64,000 nt of DNA from Halorussus vallis (GTDB lineage: Archaea > Halobacteriota > Halobacteria > Halobacteriales > Haladaptataceae). Position numbers and translations under genes: made by a program. Position 1 is the first letter of the stretch; each line of letters opens with the position of its first letter. Of this stretch, positions 1 to 7,571 are shown piece after piece. The DNA lies in the NCBI RefSeq assembly GCF_024138165.1, contig NZ_CP100000.1:2790001-2854000 (forward strand), given 5' to 3'. Under the pieces are notes generated by a model that did no database searches, was not told the DNA's origin, and worked only from the letters and a program-made list of their open reading frames with translations.

Positions 1-214
1 GATACCTGTCGACCAGTTACTGATAGGCGAACGGCTCAGTCACGGCGGATGCGAGTGCGAACAGTTGCCGCGTTGTCGTCACGAACGCACTCCGCTAGCC
101 TCGACGACTTCGCTCCGCTCACGTCGCCTCGGTGTGTTCCGCACAACCCCGCACGCCTCCATATGTGACCGTCGTCACGGTGGGAAACTCCTCTTGCACC
201 GACCGAAACATTAG

Positions 215-234
215 TAGTTCTGTGTTAGGAACTA
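215..234 (+). promoter_or_regulatory. Putative operator of the aldehyde dehydrogenase gene
   Basis: A perfect inverted repeat, TAGTTC, eight bases, GAACTA, lies just downstream of a weak TATA-like stretch (about 208-214) and ends nine bases before the ATG at 244. A repressor bound here would block initiation. The IclR regulator encoded next door is the natural candidate, but this is inferred from position only. Confidence 0.5.
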
Positions 235-243
235 TCAAGGGCG

Positions 244-1695
244 ATGTCCACAGCGTACGGTAACTACATCGGCGGAGAGTGGGTAGACTCGGAGTCGGCC
301 GAAACGTTCGACGTTCTCGACCCGGCGAACACCGACGAGGTCGTCGGCCGGTATCAGGATTCCACGGCGGAAGACGTCGAAACAGCGGTCGAGGCCGCGG
401 TCGACGCCCAGGACGAGTGGAGCGACACGCCCGGGCCCGCGAGGGGAGCGATACTTCGCGACGCCGCCGGCGAACTCGAAGCGCGCAAGGAGCAGGTCAC
501 CGAAACCCTCGTCTGCGAGGAGGGAAAGACCCGCTCTGAGGCGTCGGGCGAGGTTCAGCGCGCCGTCGACATCTTCTACTACTACGCGGAGAAGGCCCGC
601 GACTTCGGCGGGACCGTGAAATCGCCGAGCGCGTCGGGGAAGGACCTGCACACGAAACGCGAACCGCTCGGGACCGTCGGACTCATCACGCCCTGGAACT
701 ACCCCATCGCGATTCCGGCGTGGAAGCTCGCGCCCGCGCTCGCGGCCGGGAACACGGTCGTCCACAAGCCGGCGTCGGCCGCGCCGAACAGTTCCCGCGT
801 CCTGTACGAGTGTCTCGACGAGGCCGGCCTCCCCGACGGCGTCGCGAACATGGTCACCGGGTCGGGCAGCGAGGTCGGGTCGCCGTTGGCGGCCGCCGAG
901 GCGGTCGACGGCGTCTCCTTCACGGGGAGCACGGCGGTCGGAACGGCGGTGGCCGAAACCGCCGCGCAGGACCTGAAGCGCGTCCAGTGCGAGATGGGCG
1001 GGAAGAACCCGACCGTCGTGATGCCGAGCGCCGACGTCGAGGAGGCGGTCGAAATCGTCGGCGTCGGCGCCTTCGGGACCACCGGACAGTCGTGCACCGC
1101 GTGTTCGCGGGCCATCGTCCACGAGCAGGTCTACGACGAATTCGTCGAGGCGATCACCGAGTACGCCGAGTCGCTCGACGTCGGTCCCGGCGTCGACGAC
1201 CCCGACGTGGGACCGCACGTCTCCCAGGACGAACTCGACTCGACGCTCGAATACGTCGACGTCGGGAAGGAGGACGGAGCTACCCTCGAGACGGGCGGGG
1301 AGCGCCTCACCGGCGGCGAGTACGACGACGGCTACTTCGTCGCGCCGACCGTCTTCTCGGACGTCGACAACGGCGCGCGCATCGCCCAGGAGGAGATCTT
1401 CGGCCCGGTGCTCTCGGTCATCCGGGTCGGCGACTTCGAGGAGGCCCTCGCCACCGCCAACGACGTCGACTTCGGCCTCTCGGCGAGCATCGTCACCCAG
1501 GACCACTCCGAAGCCGGGACCTTCGTCGAGGACGTCGAAGCGGGCGTCGCCAAGGTGAACGAGAAGACCACGGGACTGGAGCTCCACGTCCCGTTCGGCG
1601 GTTACAAGGACTCCTCGACGAACACTTACCGCGAGCAGGGCGACGCCGGTCTGGACTTCTTCTCGTCGGTCAAGACCGTCTACGACAACTACTGA
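244..1695 (+). CDS. NAD(P)-dependent aldehyde dehydrogenase, probably 2-oxoglutarate semialdehyde dehydrogenase
   Basis: This 483-residue protein is a full-length aldehyde dehydrogenase. The Rossmann-type N-terminal half carries PWNYP (Asn152) and HKPAS (Lys175). The general base is Glu250 in CEMGGKNP and the catalytic thiol is Cys284 in GQSCTACSR. Haloarchaeal relatives oxidise 2,5-dioxopentanoate (2-oxoglutarate semialdehyde) to 2-oxoglutarate, the last step of oxidative pentose and aldarate degradation. The neighbours support that role: an IclR regulator follows, then a DapA-family gene of the kind that produces this aldehyde. An inverted repeat at 215-234 sits between the TATA region and the start. 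The family is certain; the exact substrate is inferred from context and could be another sugar-derived aldehyde. Confidence 0.9.
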   Translation: MSTAYGNYIGGEWVDSESAETFDVLDPANTDEVVGRYQDSTAEDVETAVEAAVDAQDEWSDTPGPARGAILRDAAGELEARKEQVTETLVCEEGKTRSEASGEVQRAVDIFYYYAEKARDFGGTVKSPSASGKDLHTKREPLGTVGLITPWNYPIAIPAWKLAPALAAGNTVVHKPASAAPNSSRVLYECLDEAGLPDGVANMVTGSGSEVGSPLAAAEAVDGVSFTGSTAVGTAVAETAAQDLKRVQCEMGGKNPTVVMPSADVEEAVEIVGVGAFGTTGQSCTACSRAIVHEQVYDEFVEAITEYAESLDVGPGVDDPDVGPHVSQDELDSTLEYVDVGKEDGATLETGGERLTGGEYDDGYFVAPTVFSDVDNGARIAQEEIFGPVLSVIRVGDFEEALATANDVDFGLSASIVTQDHSEAGTFVEDVEAGVAKVNEKTTGLELHVPFGGYKDSSTNTYREQGDAGLDFFSSVKTVYDNY

Positions 1696-1803
1696 GCGCT
1701 CCTCCGCCGCTTTCTCGTTTCTTCGGCCTGTTCCCTCGGGTCGCATCCCCGGCAGTTCCCCAGGAGGGAACAACATTATACGTGGCCCGTCTAATGTACC
1801 TGT

Positions 1804-2577
1804 ATGCCGAACAAAACGGACGGACGCCCCGGACGAACGATACGGTCGGTGAAGATCGCCTTCAACGTCATCGACCTCTTGCAGGAGCGGGGCCGAATCG
1901 GGGTCACGGAGATCGCCGACGAACTGGGCCACTCGAAGAGCACCGTTCACAGTCACCTCCGGACGCTCGAGGACCGCCGGATGATCGTCCGGGAGGAGGA
2001 GGGCTATCGGCTGAGCCTGAAGTTCCTGGACATGGCGACCCACGTCAAAGAGCAGGTCGGGAACTACGACGTCATCCGCAACGAGGTCGAGGAGTTAGCC
2101 GCGGTGACCGACGAAATCGCCCAGTTCGGTGTCGAGGAGCACGGGCAGGTCGCCTACCTCTACAAGGCGACCAGCGAGCGAGCGGTCGAGACGCGCTCGC
2201 GCGTCGGGCGTCGGGCCCCGATGCACTCGACGTCGCTCGGCAAGACGATCCTCGCCTACCTTCCCGTCGAGCGGACCGAGGAGATCGTCGAGTCGATGGA
2301 GTTCGAGCGCTTCACGCCGGAGACGATCGCGAGCGCCGACGAACTCTACGACGACCTCGAACGCATCCGCGAACGGGGCTACGGAATCGACGACGAGGAG
2401 AACATCGAAGGACTCCGGTGCATCTCGGCGCCGGTGAAGAACGAGGACACCGTCCTCGGCGCGGTCAGCGTCACCGGCCCGTCGAGTCGCGTCACCGACG
2501 AACGAATCCGAGAGGAACTCGCCGACCAGGTCCAGCGGGCCGCGAACGTCATCGAACTGAATACGAAGTTCTCGTAA
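1804..2577 (+). CDS. IclR-family transcriptional regulator
   Basis: The 257-residue protein has the IclR layout. An N-terminal winged helix-turn-helix (about residues 12-75, including GVTEIADELGHSKSTVHSHLRTLE) is followed by a C-terminal effector-binding domain (about 85-250, with SRVGRRAPMHSTSLGKTILAYLP). IclR proteins usually control adjacent catabolic genes in response to a pathway intermediate. A TATA-like ATTATAC at 1775-1781 lies about 26 bases before the ATG, so the transcript is probably leaderless. It stands between the aldehyde dehydrogenase and DapA-family genes and is the likely regulator of both; both have inverted repeats at their promoters. Confidence 0.93.
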   Translation: MPNKTDGRPGRTIRSVKIAFNVIDLLQERGRIGVTEIADELGHSKSTVHSHLRTLEDRRMIVREEEGYRLSLKFLDMATHVKEQVGNYDVIRNEVEELAAVTDEIAQFGVEEHGQVAYLYKATSERAVETRSRVGRRAPMHSTSLGKTILAYLPVERTEEIVESMEFERFTPETIASADELYDDLERIRERGYGIDDEENIEGLRCISAPVKNEDTVLGAVSVTGPSSRVTDERIREELADQVQRAANVIELNTKFS

Positions 2578-3202
2578 GTGCCGCAACCGATTTTCCGTCC
2601 GAAGCGGTCCGACGGTCGGCGTACCGTACATCGACCGTCGTTCTCTACATCTGGCGTCCGGCATCCACCCTCGGTTCCCCTACCACGAACCGTTACAGTT
2701 CTAATCCTGTAATGGATTCTGGCTTCTCTCCGCTCATCGCGCTCGTCCAACCGGCGACGGACGTCTCGAAATTTCGACGAGGTGCCGTAAACGGCAGGGA
2801 GAGCGCCCGGAAAGTGTAGAGGCGGAGAGTTCGCGAGAGCAGAACTGGTCGGGGGATTTCGACCGGCCGGTGGGACGAACGACGCTCCGACGGCGTCCGA
2901 AACCCTCCGTTCGGCGTTTCGACGCCGAATATTCACGTCATTGCCCCCAGGAGCGTTCCCGTCTCGGGAACGCTCGTCGCCCCGTAGCGTTCGACGGTCG
3001 GACGGCCGGCGTAACGACGGCGAGGGAAGGAGCGAGGAGCGGGAATCGAGAGACGAATCGGTGGCGTCACCGACCGGTGTTCGGTATCGGCATCGTCCAG
3101 AGAACACGTGTCCGACGGTGCGAGCGTGACGTCCGGGACTCCCGGAGTACCGTCCTTCGAACGTCGCTTTACCGCTCTCGCTTCGCGGTCGTCGGTCCTC
3201 GC
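2578..3202. other. Gene-free stretch between convergent genes
   Basis: No reading frame here looks real: the long frames are GC-driven and lack family signatures. The stretch contains a perfect 6-8-6 inverted repeat (TTACAG, eight bases, CTGTAA) at 2693-2712, with the same geometry as the one at 215-234, and a short hairpin CGTTCCCG-TCT-CGGGAACG near 2955-2975. It may hold terminators for the converging iclR and dapA-family transcripts. Confidence 0.4.
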
Positions 3203-4141
3203 TCACCCGATGAGTCGGGCGATGTTGTCGTCGAGTTGGTTGTACAGTTCCTCCGCGCGCCGTTCGTTCTCCCCCGAGAGGGGTCGAATCGGCTCGCGGA
3301 CCGCGCCGCCGTGGAGTCCGGCGAGTTCGAGGCCCTTCTTGACCACCGAGACGCTGACCGCACCCGGAATCGAGTTGTCGGCGCCCGTCTCGTCGCGGAG
3401 TCGCTGGAAGGGCATGCAGATGTTCCTGAGCGTGCGGGCGCGCTCCCAGTTCCCCTCGGCGAGCGCGTCGAACAGTTCGAGGCCGACCTCCGGCCTGAAG
3501 TTGCTCACCCCCGCGGAGAAGCCCTCGATTCCCTCGCCCCAGAACGACACCGCGAACGGTTCGGCGAGGCCGTCGACCCAGACGACGTCGTCGTCACCCG
3601 CGGCGACTCCCTCGCCCAGTTTCACGCCGTCCTTCAAGGCGTACTTGATGCCGACGACGCCGTCGATGCGGGTCAGGTCCGCGAGGTAGTTCACCGACGG
3701 GTCGAATCCTCGGACGTAGGGGACGAGCGGCGTCTCGGTGGCGGCGTCGAGTTTTCGGTAGTATTCGAGCAACCCGCGTTCGTGGATGTAGGTGTGGTCG
3801 GGCGGCATGATCATCATCGCGTCGACCCCGACGCGGTCGTAGGCGCGAATGAGTTCCGTCGCCGCGGCCGTCGACCCGCCGACGCCCGCGAGCACGCACG
3901 CGTCGTCGGGGAGCGCGTTCACGCTGGTCCTCGCCACCTCGATTCGCTCTTCGTGGGAGAGCGAGTGGTACTCGCTGATGTTCGCCGTCGCGAGGAACGT
4001 CCGGATGCCGCGGTCGTAGATGTCCTGCGCGTTCTCTTCGATTTTCCCGTGTTCGATTTCGAGGTCATCGTCGAACGGCGTCAGTAGCCCGACGGCGACG
4101 CCACGTAGACGTGCCCGAACCTGCTCAACTGGCAGTGGCAT
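3203..4141 (-). CDS. DapA/KDG aldolase-family protein, probable 5-dehydro-4-deoxyglucarate dehydratase or KDG-type lyase
   Basis: This is a 312-residue class I TIM-barrel lyase of the dihydrodipicolinate synthase family. The Schiff-base lysine is Lys166 in GVVGIKYAL and the partner tyrosine is Tyr142 in VPYVRG. The usual GTTGE pattern is replaced by ATANISEYHSLSHEER, which is nearer to sugar-acid dehydratases and aldolases than to true DapA. With the semialdehyde dehydrogenase beside it, conversion of a 2-keto-3-deoxy sugar acid to 2-oxoglutarate semialdehyde is the likely reaction, but aldol cleavage of KDG is not excluded. The start at 4141 is chosen because a TATA box (4163-4172 on this strand) lies about 27 bases upstream, giving a leaderless mRNA. 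The frame stays open upstream, but that part has no family similarity. Confidence 0.85.
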   Translation of the reverse strand: MPLPVEQVRARLRGVAVGLLTPFDDDLEIEHGKIEENAQDIYDRGIRTFLATANISEYHSLSHEERIEVARTSVNALPDDACVLAGVGGSTAAATELIRAYDRVGVDAMMIMPPDHTYIHERGLLEYYRKLDAATETPLVPYVRGFDPSVNYLADLTRIDGVVGIKYALKDGVKLGEGVAAGDDDVVWVDGLAEPFAVSFWGEGIEGFSAGVSNFRPEVGLELFDALAEGNWERARTLRNICMPFQRLRDETGADNSIPGAVSVSVVKKGLELAGLHGGAVREPIRPLSGENERRAEELYNQLDDNIARLIG

Positions 4142-4143
4142 GT

Positions 4144-4172
4144 TATGCCAATACGGTCGGCATAGTATAAAT
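4144..4172 (-). promoter_or_regulatory. Promoter and putative operator of the DapA-family gene
   Basis: On the minus strand a TATA box (complement of 4163-4172) is followed by an inverted repeat, TATGCC (4144-4149) and GGCATA (4159-4164) with nine bases between. The repeat fills the space between the TATA box and the leaderless start at 4141, an ideal place for repression by the neighbouring IclR protein. Confidence 0.5.
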
Positions 4173-4305
4173 CCATCGTCCGGAATCCTCGAATTCGCCA
4201 TCCGGCGAGAATCCGTGCTTCGGAGGGGCGCGTGGGGCGTACGGTCGGCGCGTGATACTTCGGCGGACGTTTCCGGGCCGCGGCGGTTCGGACGGACGGC
4301 GCCGA

Positions 4306-5988
4306 CTACTCGTGTTCGACTTCCGGGTCGAACGCCGAGAACTCCACGCCGGGCGAGAGCATCGCGTCGAGGGTCAGGAGTCGCTCGGCGACCGACCGCG
4401 CGGTTTCGAGGGCCTGCGAGAACGTGCGCCGGGGTTCGACGACCCCCGCCTCCCACGCATCGACGCTCTCGCCGGTCGTTAAATCGAGGCCGGGAGCGTA
4501 GTCCGGGTCGCGGGCGAGCGCGGCCCGCAGGTTCGCCGTCGCGTCGACGTGGTTCAGGCCGGCGTTTCGTGCGAGCACTCCCAGGAAGTCTTCGAGCGCG
4601 TCGGCGAACGCCTCGACGGCGAGTTGCTCTCGCCCGGGGACCGACCGCGTCTCCCGTCGAAGTTCGTGCATCACCGCGGCGGCGGGGGCGCCCGCGCCGG
4701 GGACGACCTGGCGGTCGACCGCCGCCACCGTGGTCACCGCGACCGCGTCGGAGACGAGTCGTTCGCGCTGTCTCGCCGACGCTTCGAGTTCGACCGGGAC
4801 GACGAGGGTGAACGCGCTCCCGTCGCACTCGTCGAAGACGGTCCACTTCTCGTCGTCGTGGACGATTTCGCGCACGCGCCCGGCGGTGCCGACGACGGCC
4901 TCGGTCACGTCGTCGACGTGGGAGACGACCGTGGCCCCGGTCGCGCGGGCCAGGCGGTACACGTCCGACTTCGGATACTGCACGCGGTCGACGACCGCGA
5001 TTCCCGCCCGGTTCAGCGCGAGTCGGAGCGGGTCGTCGACCTCCGCCTGGGAGACGAACACCGACACGTCCATCGCCGCGAGACGCTCGGCGAACTCCCG
5101 ACGGCGACCGCTCCGCGCGGCCCGCTCGCGTTCGAGTTCGGCGGGCGACCCGACGCGGGTGTCCGTCGTCTGCGTCGCCGTCGCGCCGAAGGTCATCTCG
5201 TCGTCGACGACGACGAGGTTCGCGTCTTCGAGCGCGCCCTCGACGACCGGTTCCCAGTCGAAGTCGACGTCAGCGTCCTCGGCCTCTTCGAGCGGGGTTG
5301 GTCGTCGCCGCGCCACGACGCCCCGGTGGAATCCGCGCTCGCCCTGAGTCGTGGCGATTACGTCGACGTCGTCGCTGTCGATCCACCGTCCGTCGGTCGC
5401 CTCCGCGAGGCCGGCGACGGCCTCGGCGACTTGGTCGGCGTAGCCGCGTCGAACCTCTCCCGTGACGTCGGCGGTCACGGCGGTGGCGGCGACGCGGGCG
5501 AGCAGTTCGCGGTCGGTCGGGTCACAGGGCCGCGCGAGTTCGTCGAGCACTTCACCTGCTCGGGCCGCGGCGAGCGCGTAGCCGGCGACCACGGTGTTCG
5601 GGTGGAGGCCGGACTCGACGAGGTCCAACCCGCGGTGGACGAGCGCCTCCGCGAGGACCACCGCCGTTCCGGTCCCGTCGGCGAGCGCCCGCTGCATCGA
5701 GTCGACGGCGTCGACGAACAGCGCGGCGACGGGGTCGTTGAACCCGCCGCCGCGCTCGACTCCCTTCAGAATCTCGTCGGCGTCGGCGGTGAGAATCGTC
5801 TCCGGTTCGTCCTGGTGGTCCCTGGTTTCGACGAGTTTCTCCAGGGTCCGCGGCCCGACCGTCGACCGGACCAGCGAAGCGACGTCCTCGGTCGTTCGCC
5901 TGACGTACTCGCGCACCTCTTCGTCCCGAATCGCCCACTCGCCGCGGTCGAGACGCTCGAAATCGGGCTCCGTGTCACCGATGTCCAT
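4306..5988 (-). CDS. Diverged group II chaperonin (thermosome/TCP-1-like) paralog 1
   Basis: The 560-residue protein aligns over its whole length with archaeal chaperonin subunits: VRSTVGPRTLEKL, then LADGTGTAVVLAEALVHRG and LHPNTVVAGYA in the first equatorial half, and VVPGAGAP followed by REQLAVEAFADALEDF and LARNAGL in the second. It is far from a canonical subunit. The ATP loop GDGTT reads ADGTGT, NDGATI reads ADADEI, the GGGAPE motif reads GAGAPA, and the tail is acidic and lacks the GGM repeat. The catalytic-region Asp (SDAVAVT) is kept. TFGATATQTTDTRVG in the apical region is unusual. A TATA-like TTTTATTA overlaps the end of the preceding gene (about 6012-6020), about 28 bases from the ATG. 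It lies within a sugar-acid locus. A dedicated chaperone for a local protein is one guess. Confidence 0.85.
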   Translation of the reverse strand: MDIGDTEPDFERLDRGEWAIRDEEVREYVRRTTEDVASLVRSTVGPRTLEKLVETRDHQDEPETILTADADEILKGVERGGGFNDPVAALFVDAVDSMQRALADGTGTAVVLAEALVHRGLDLVESGLHPNTVVAGYALAAARAGEVLDELARPCDPTDRELLARVAATAVTADVTGEVRRGYADQVAEAVAGLAEATDGRWIDSDDVDVIATTQGERGFHRGVVARRRPTPLEEAEDADVDFDWEPVVEGALEDANLVVVDDEMTFGATATQTTDTRVGSPAELERERAARSGRRREFAERLAAMDVSVFVSQAEVDDPLRLALNRAGIAVVDRVQYPKSDVYRLARATGATVVSHVDDVTEAVVGTAGRVREIVHDDEKWTVFDECDGSAFTLVVPVELEASARQRERLVSDAVAVTTVAAVDRQVVPGAGAPAAAVMHELRRETRSVPGREQLAVEAFADALEDFLGVLARNAGLNHVDATANLRAALARDPDYAPGLDLTTGESVDAWEAGVVEPRRTFSQALETARSVAERLLTLDAMLSPGVEFSAFDPEVEHE

Positions 5989-6011
5989 TGTCTGAACGTT
6001 TGGCAGATGCC

Positions 6012-7121
6012 CTAATAAAACTGCGCCACCGCGGTACTAGGCCCGAACTCGACGGAGGCGTTCGCGGCGGCCCGGTCGCCGGCGAGCAGCGTCTCCCGGA
6101 TTCGGCCGATTCGGGGGTTCGACCCGGGGAGTTTCTGGGCCTTGCGGTCGAGCGCGTCGGCGACGCTCCGCTCGGCGCTCCGCAGGTTCGCCTCTATCTG
6201 CGAGACGTCGGCCCGAGACGCGCCCGGAGCGTTCCCCTCGCGGGCTTCCGCCAGAAGCAGTCGCGCGTTCTCGGCGATGGCGAGCGCGTCCCGACCGTGG
6301 GCGGTGACCCGACCGGTCGTGTTGTACTCCCAGCCGATTTCGACCGCCTCCTCTTCGAGCATCCCGACGAGGAACCGGGCTTTCTCCAGCGACGCCCGAC
6401 GCTCGGACATCCCGGGGTCGACATCCGACCGGGCGTCGATGGCGACGAGCATCCCCCGCTCGGCGGGGTTGTACGCGTCGGACTGGTACGCGGCGCCGAC
6501 GACGCCGCCGGTGCCGAGCACCACCAGGACGACCGCCGCGAGCGCGAGCGCGACCTTCGGGGCCCGCCGAATCGGCGCCGACCTGCCGAACGGGTTGATG
6601 TCTGCCGGTTCGACCGAGACGGAGAACGTCTCCTCTATCTCCTCGACCAGTCGCCGGGTCTTCTCGGACGTCCCGTTCACGACCAGTCGACTCGCGTCGG
6701 TCACCCGGACGAACGAGTTGTGGAAGCCGGCGTGGGTAACCGTCAGTCCGTCGCCCTCGGGGAACGACTCCCGACGAACCCCGTCGTACGCGTCGTCGTC
6801 CCGAATCGTCGCGGCGAGTCGGTCGAGCACGTCGTCGGGGACGGGCGACGCGGAGACGAACGTCGACCTCGGAACGGCACCGTCCCCGTCGGGTTGCCGG
6901 GCGCTCTCGCGCCAGAATCGTAGGAACCGCAGCCCCTGCCGGAACCGGAACCGACCGGCGACGTAGGCCCGCGGGAGCGCCGCCACGGCCACCCCGAGCG
7001 CCGCGGTTCCGAGGAAGGGGACGAATCCGCCGGTCGGGCCGTACTCGAGCAGCGCCCAGGCCGAGAGCGCGAACAGGAATCCGCCGCCGCCGGCGGTGAA
7101 CGCGCGCAGTTTACTCGCCAT
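6012..7121 (-). CDS. Membrane protein of unknown function with an extracytoplasmic C-terminal domain
   Basis: I do not recognise a family for this 369-residue protein. Two hydrophobic segments near the N-terminus (roughly residues 8-26 and 30-52) are followed by a soluble region of about 140 residues containing VTHAGFHNSFVRVTDASRLVVNG. A third membrane span (APKVALALAAVVLVVLGTGGVVGAAY) leads to a helical, charged C-terminal domain. The start at 7121 is two bases after the stop of the 94-residue gene upstream, so the two are co-transcribed. The chaperonin-like gene follows after 23 bases, giving a three-gene set whose joint function is unknown. An open frame extends upstream of this start but overlaps the real upstream gene. 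Confidence 0.75.
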   Translation of the reverse strand: MASKLRAFTAGGGGFLFALSAWALLEYGPTGGFVPFLGTAALGVAVAALPRAYVAGRFRFRQGLRFLRFWRESARQPDGDGAVPRSTFVSASPVPDDVLDRLAATIRDDDAYDGVRRESFPEGDGLTVTHAGFHNSFVRVTDASRLVVNGTSEKTRRLVEEIEETFSVSVEPADINPFGRSAPIRRAPKVALALAAVVLVVLGTGGVVGAAYQSDAYNPAERGMLVAIDARSDVDPGMSERRASLEKARFLVGMLEEEAVEIGWEYNTTGRVTAHGRDALAIAENARLLLAEAREGNAPGASRADVSQIEANLRSAERSVADALDRKAQKLPGSNPRIGRIRETLLAGDRAAANASVEFGPSTAVAQFY

Positions 7122-7123
7122 CG

Positions 7124-7408
7124 TCACCGCCCGTAGAACGCGCGCTTGACCTTGCCGAAGAGACCGACTCGCCGGGACTCTGCCTCGCGTTCGAAGACCG
7201 GCCCGAACAGTCGCTCCAGTTCGTCTCGACTCTCGATCTCCCTCGCGTCGACGTCGGCCAGCAGTTCCGCGACCATGACGGAGTTCCCCTTCGCGTCGAC
7301 CGGGACGTTGGCGAACGCGTGCTCCCGCTCCAGTTTGCGGACTCTGACGGGGTAGGACCACCCCGACTCCTCGATGAGTTCGTGTATCGCGTCTGGCCCG
7401 GTTGTCAT
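7124..7408 (-). CDS. Small conserved-type haloarchaeal protein (DUF5789-like)
   Basis: The 94-residue protein has a YPVRVRKLE core, an AELLADV segment and an IESRDELERLF segment near the middle. That order resembles short haloarchaeal DUF5789 proteins (compare the gene at 20674-20988). The C-terminus is basic (GLFGKVKRAFYGR), unusual in a haloarchaeon, and might contact nucleic acid or the membrane. A TATTTAAA box about 27 bases before the ATG gives a leaderless start, and the next gene begins two bases after its stop. The family assignment is tentative. Confidence 0.7.
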   Translation of the reverse strand: MTTGPDAIHELIEESGWSYPVRVRKLEREHAFANVPVDAKGNSVMVAELLADVDAREIESRDELERLFGPVFEREAESRRVGLFGKVKRAFYGR

Positions 7409-7571
7409 ACTGGCCTCTATTGTGACGAGATATTTAAATCCATTTCCGGCGGCAGGGTCCTCGAAGGCGGTCCTCGCTCGGAAACGACCGCGTCGTCCCG
7501 CCGAACGCCGCCGACCAGTGAGAACATTTATTAGGGTTGAACATGACTATCAGGTGGTGCAATAGACTGTC

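Noticed and set aside
235-2043. Very long frame on the minus strand opposite the aldehyde dehydrogenase and iclR genes
   Set aside because: It is a GC-codon shadow: Arg/Gly/Val-rich with no family motifs, and it covers two clearly real genes on the other strand. Similar shadows occur opposite many genes here.
4142-4846. N-terminal extension of the DapA-family protein
   Set aside because: It overlaps the chaperonin-like gene and the promoter, and the extra sequence is Arg-rich shadow; the family core starts at 4141.
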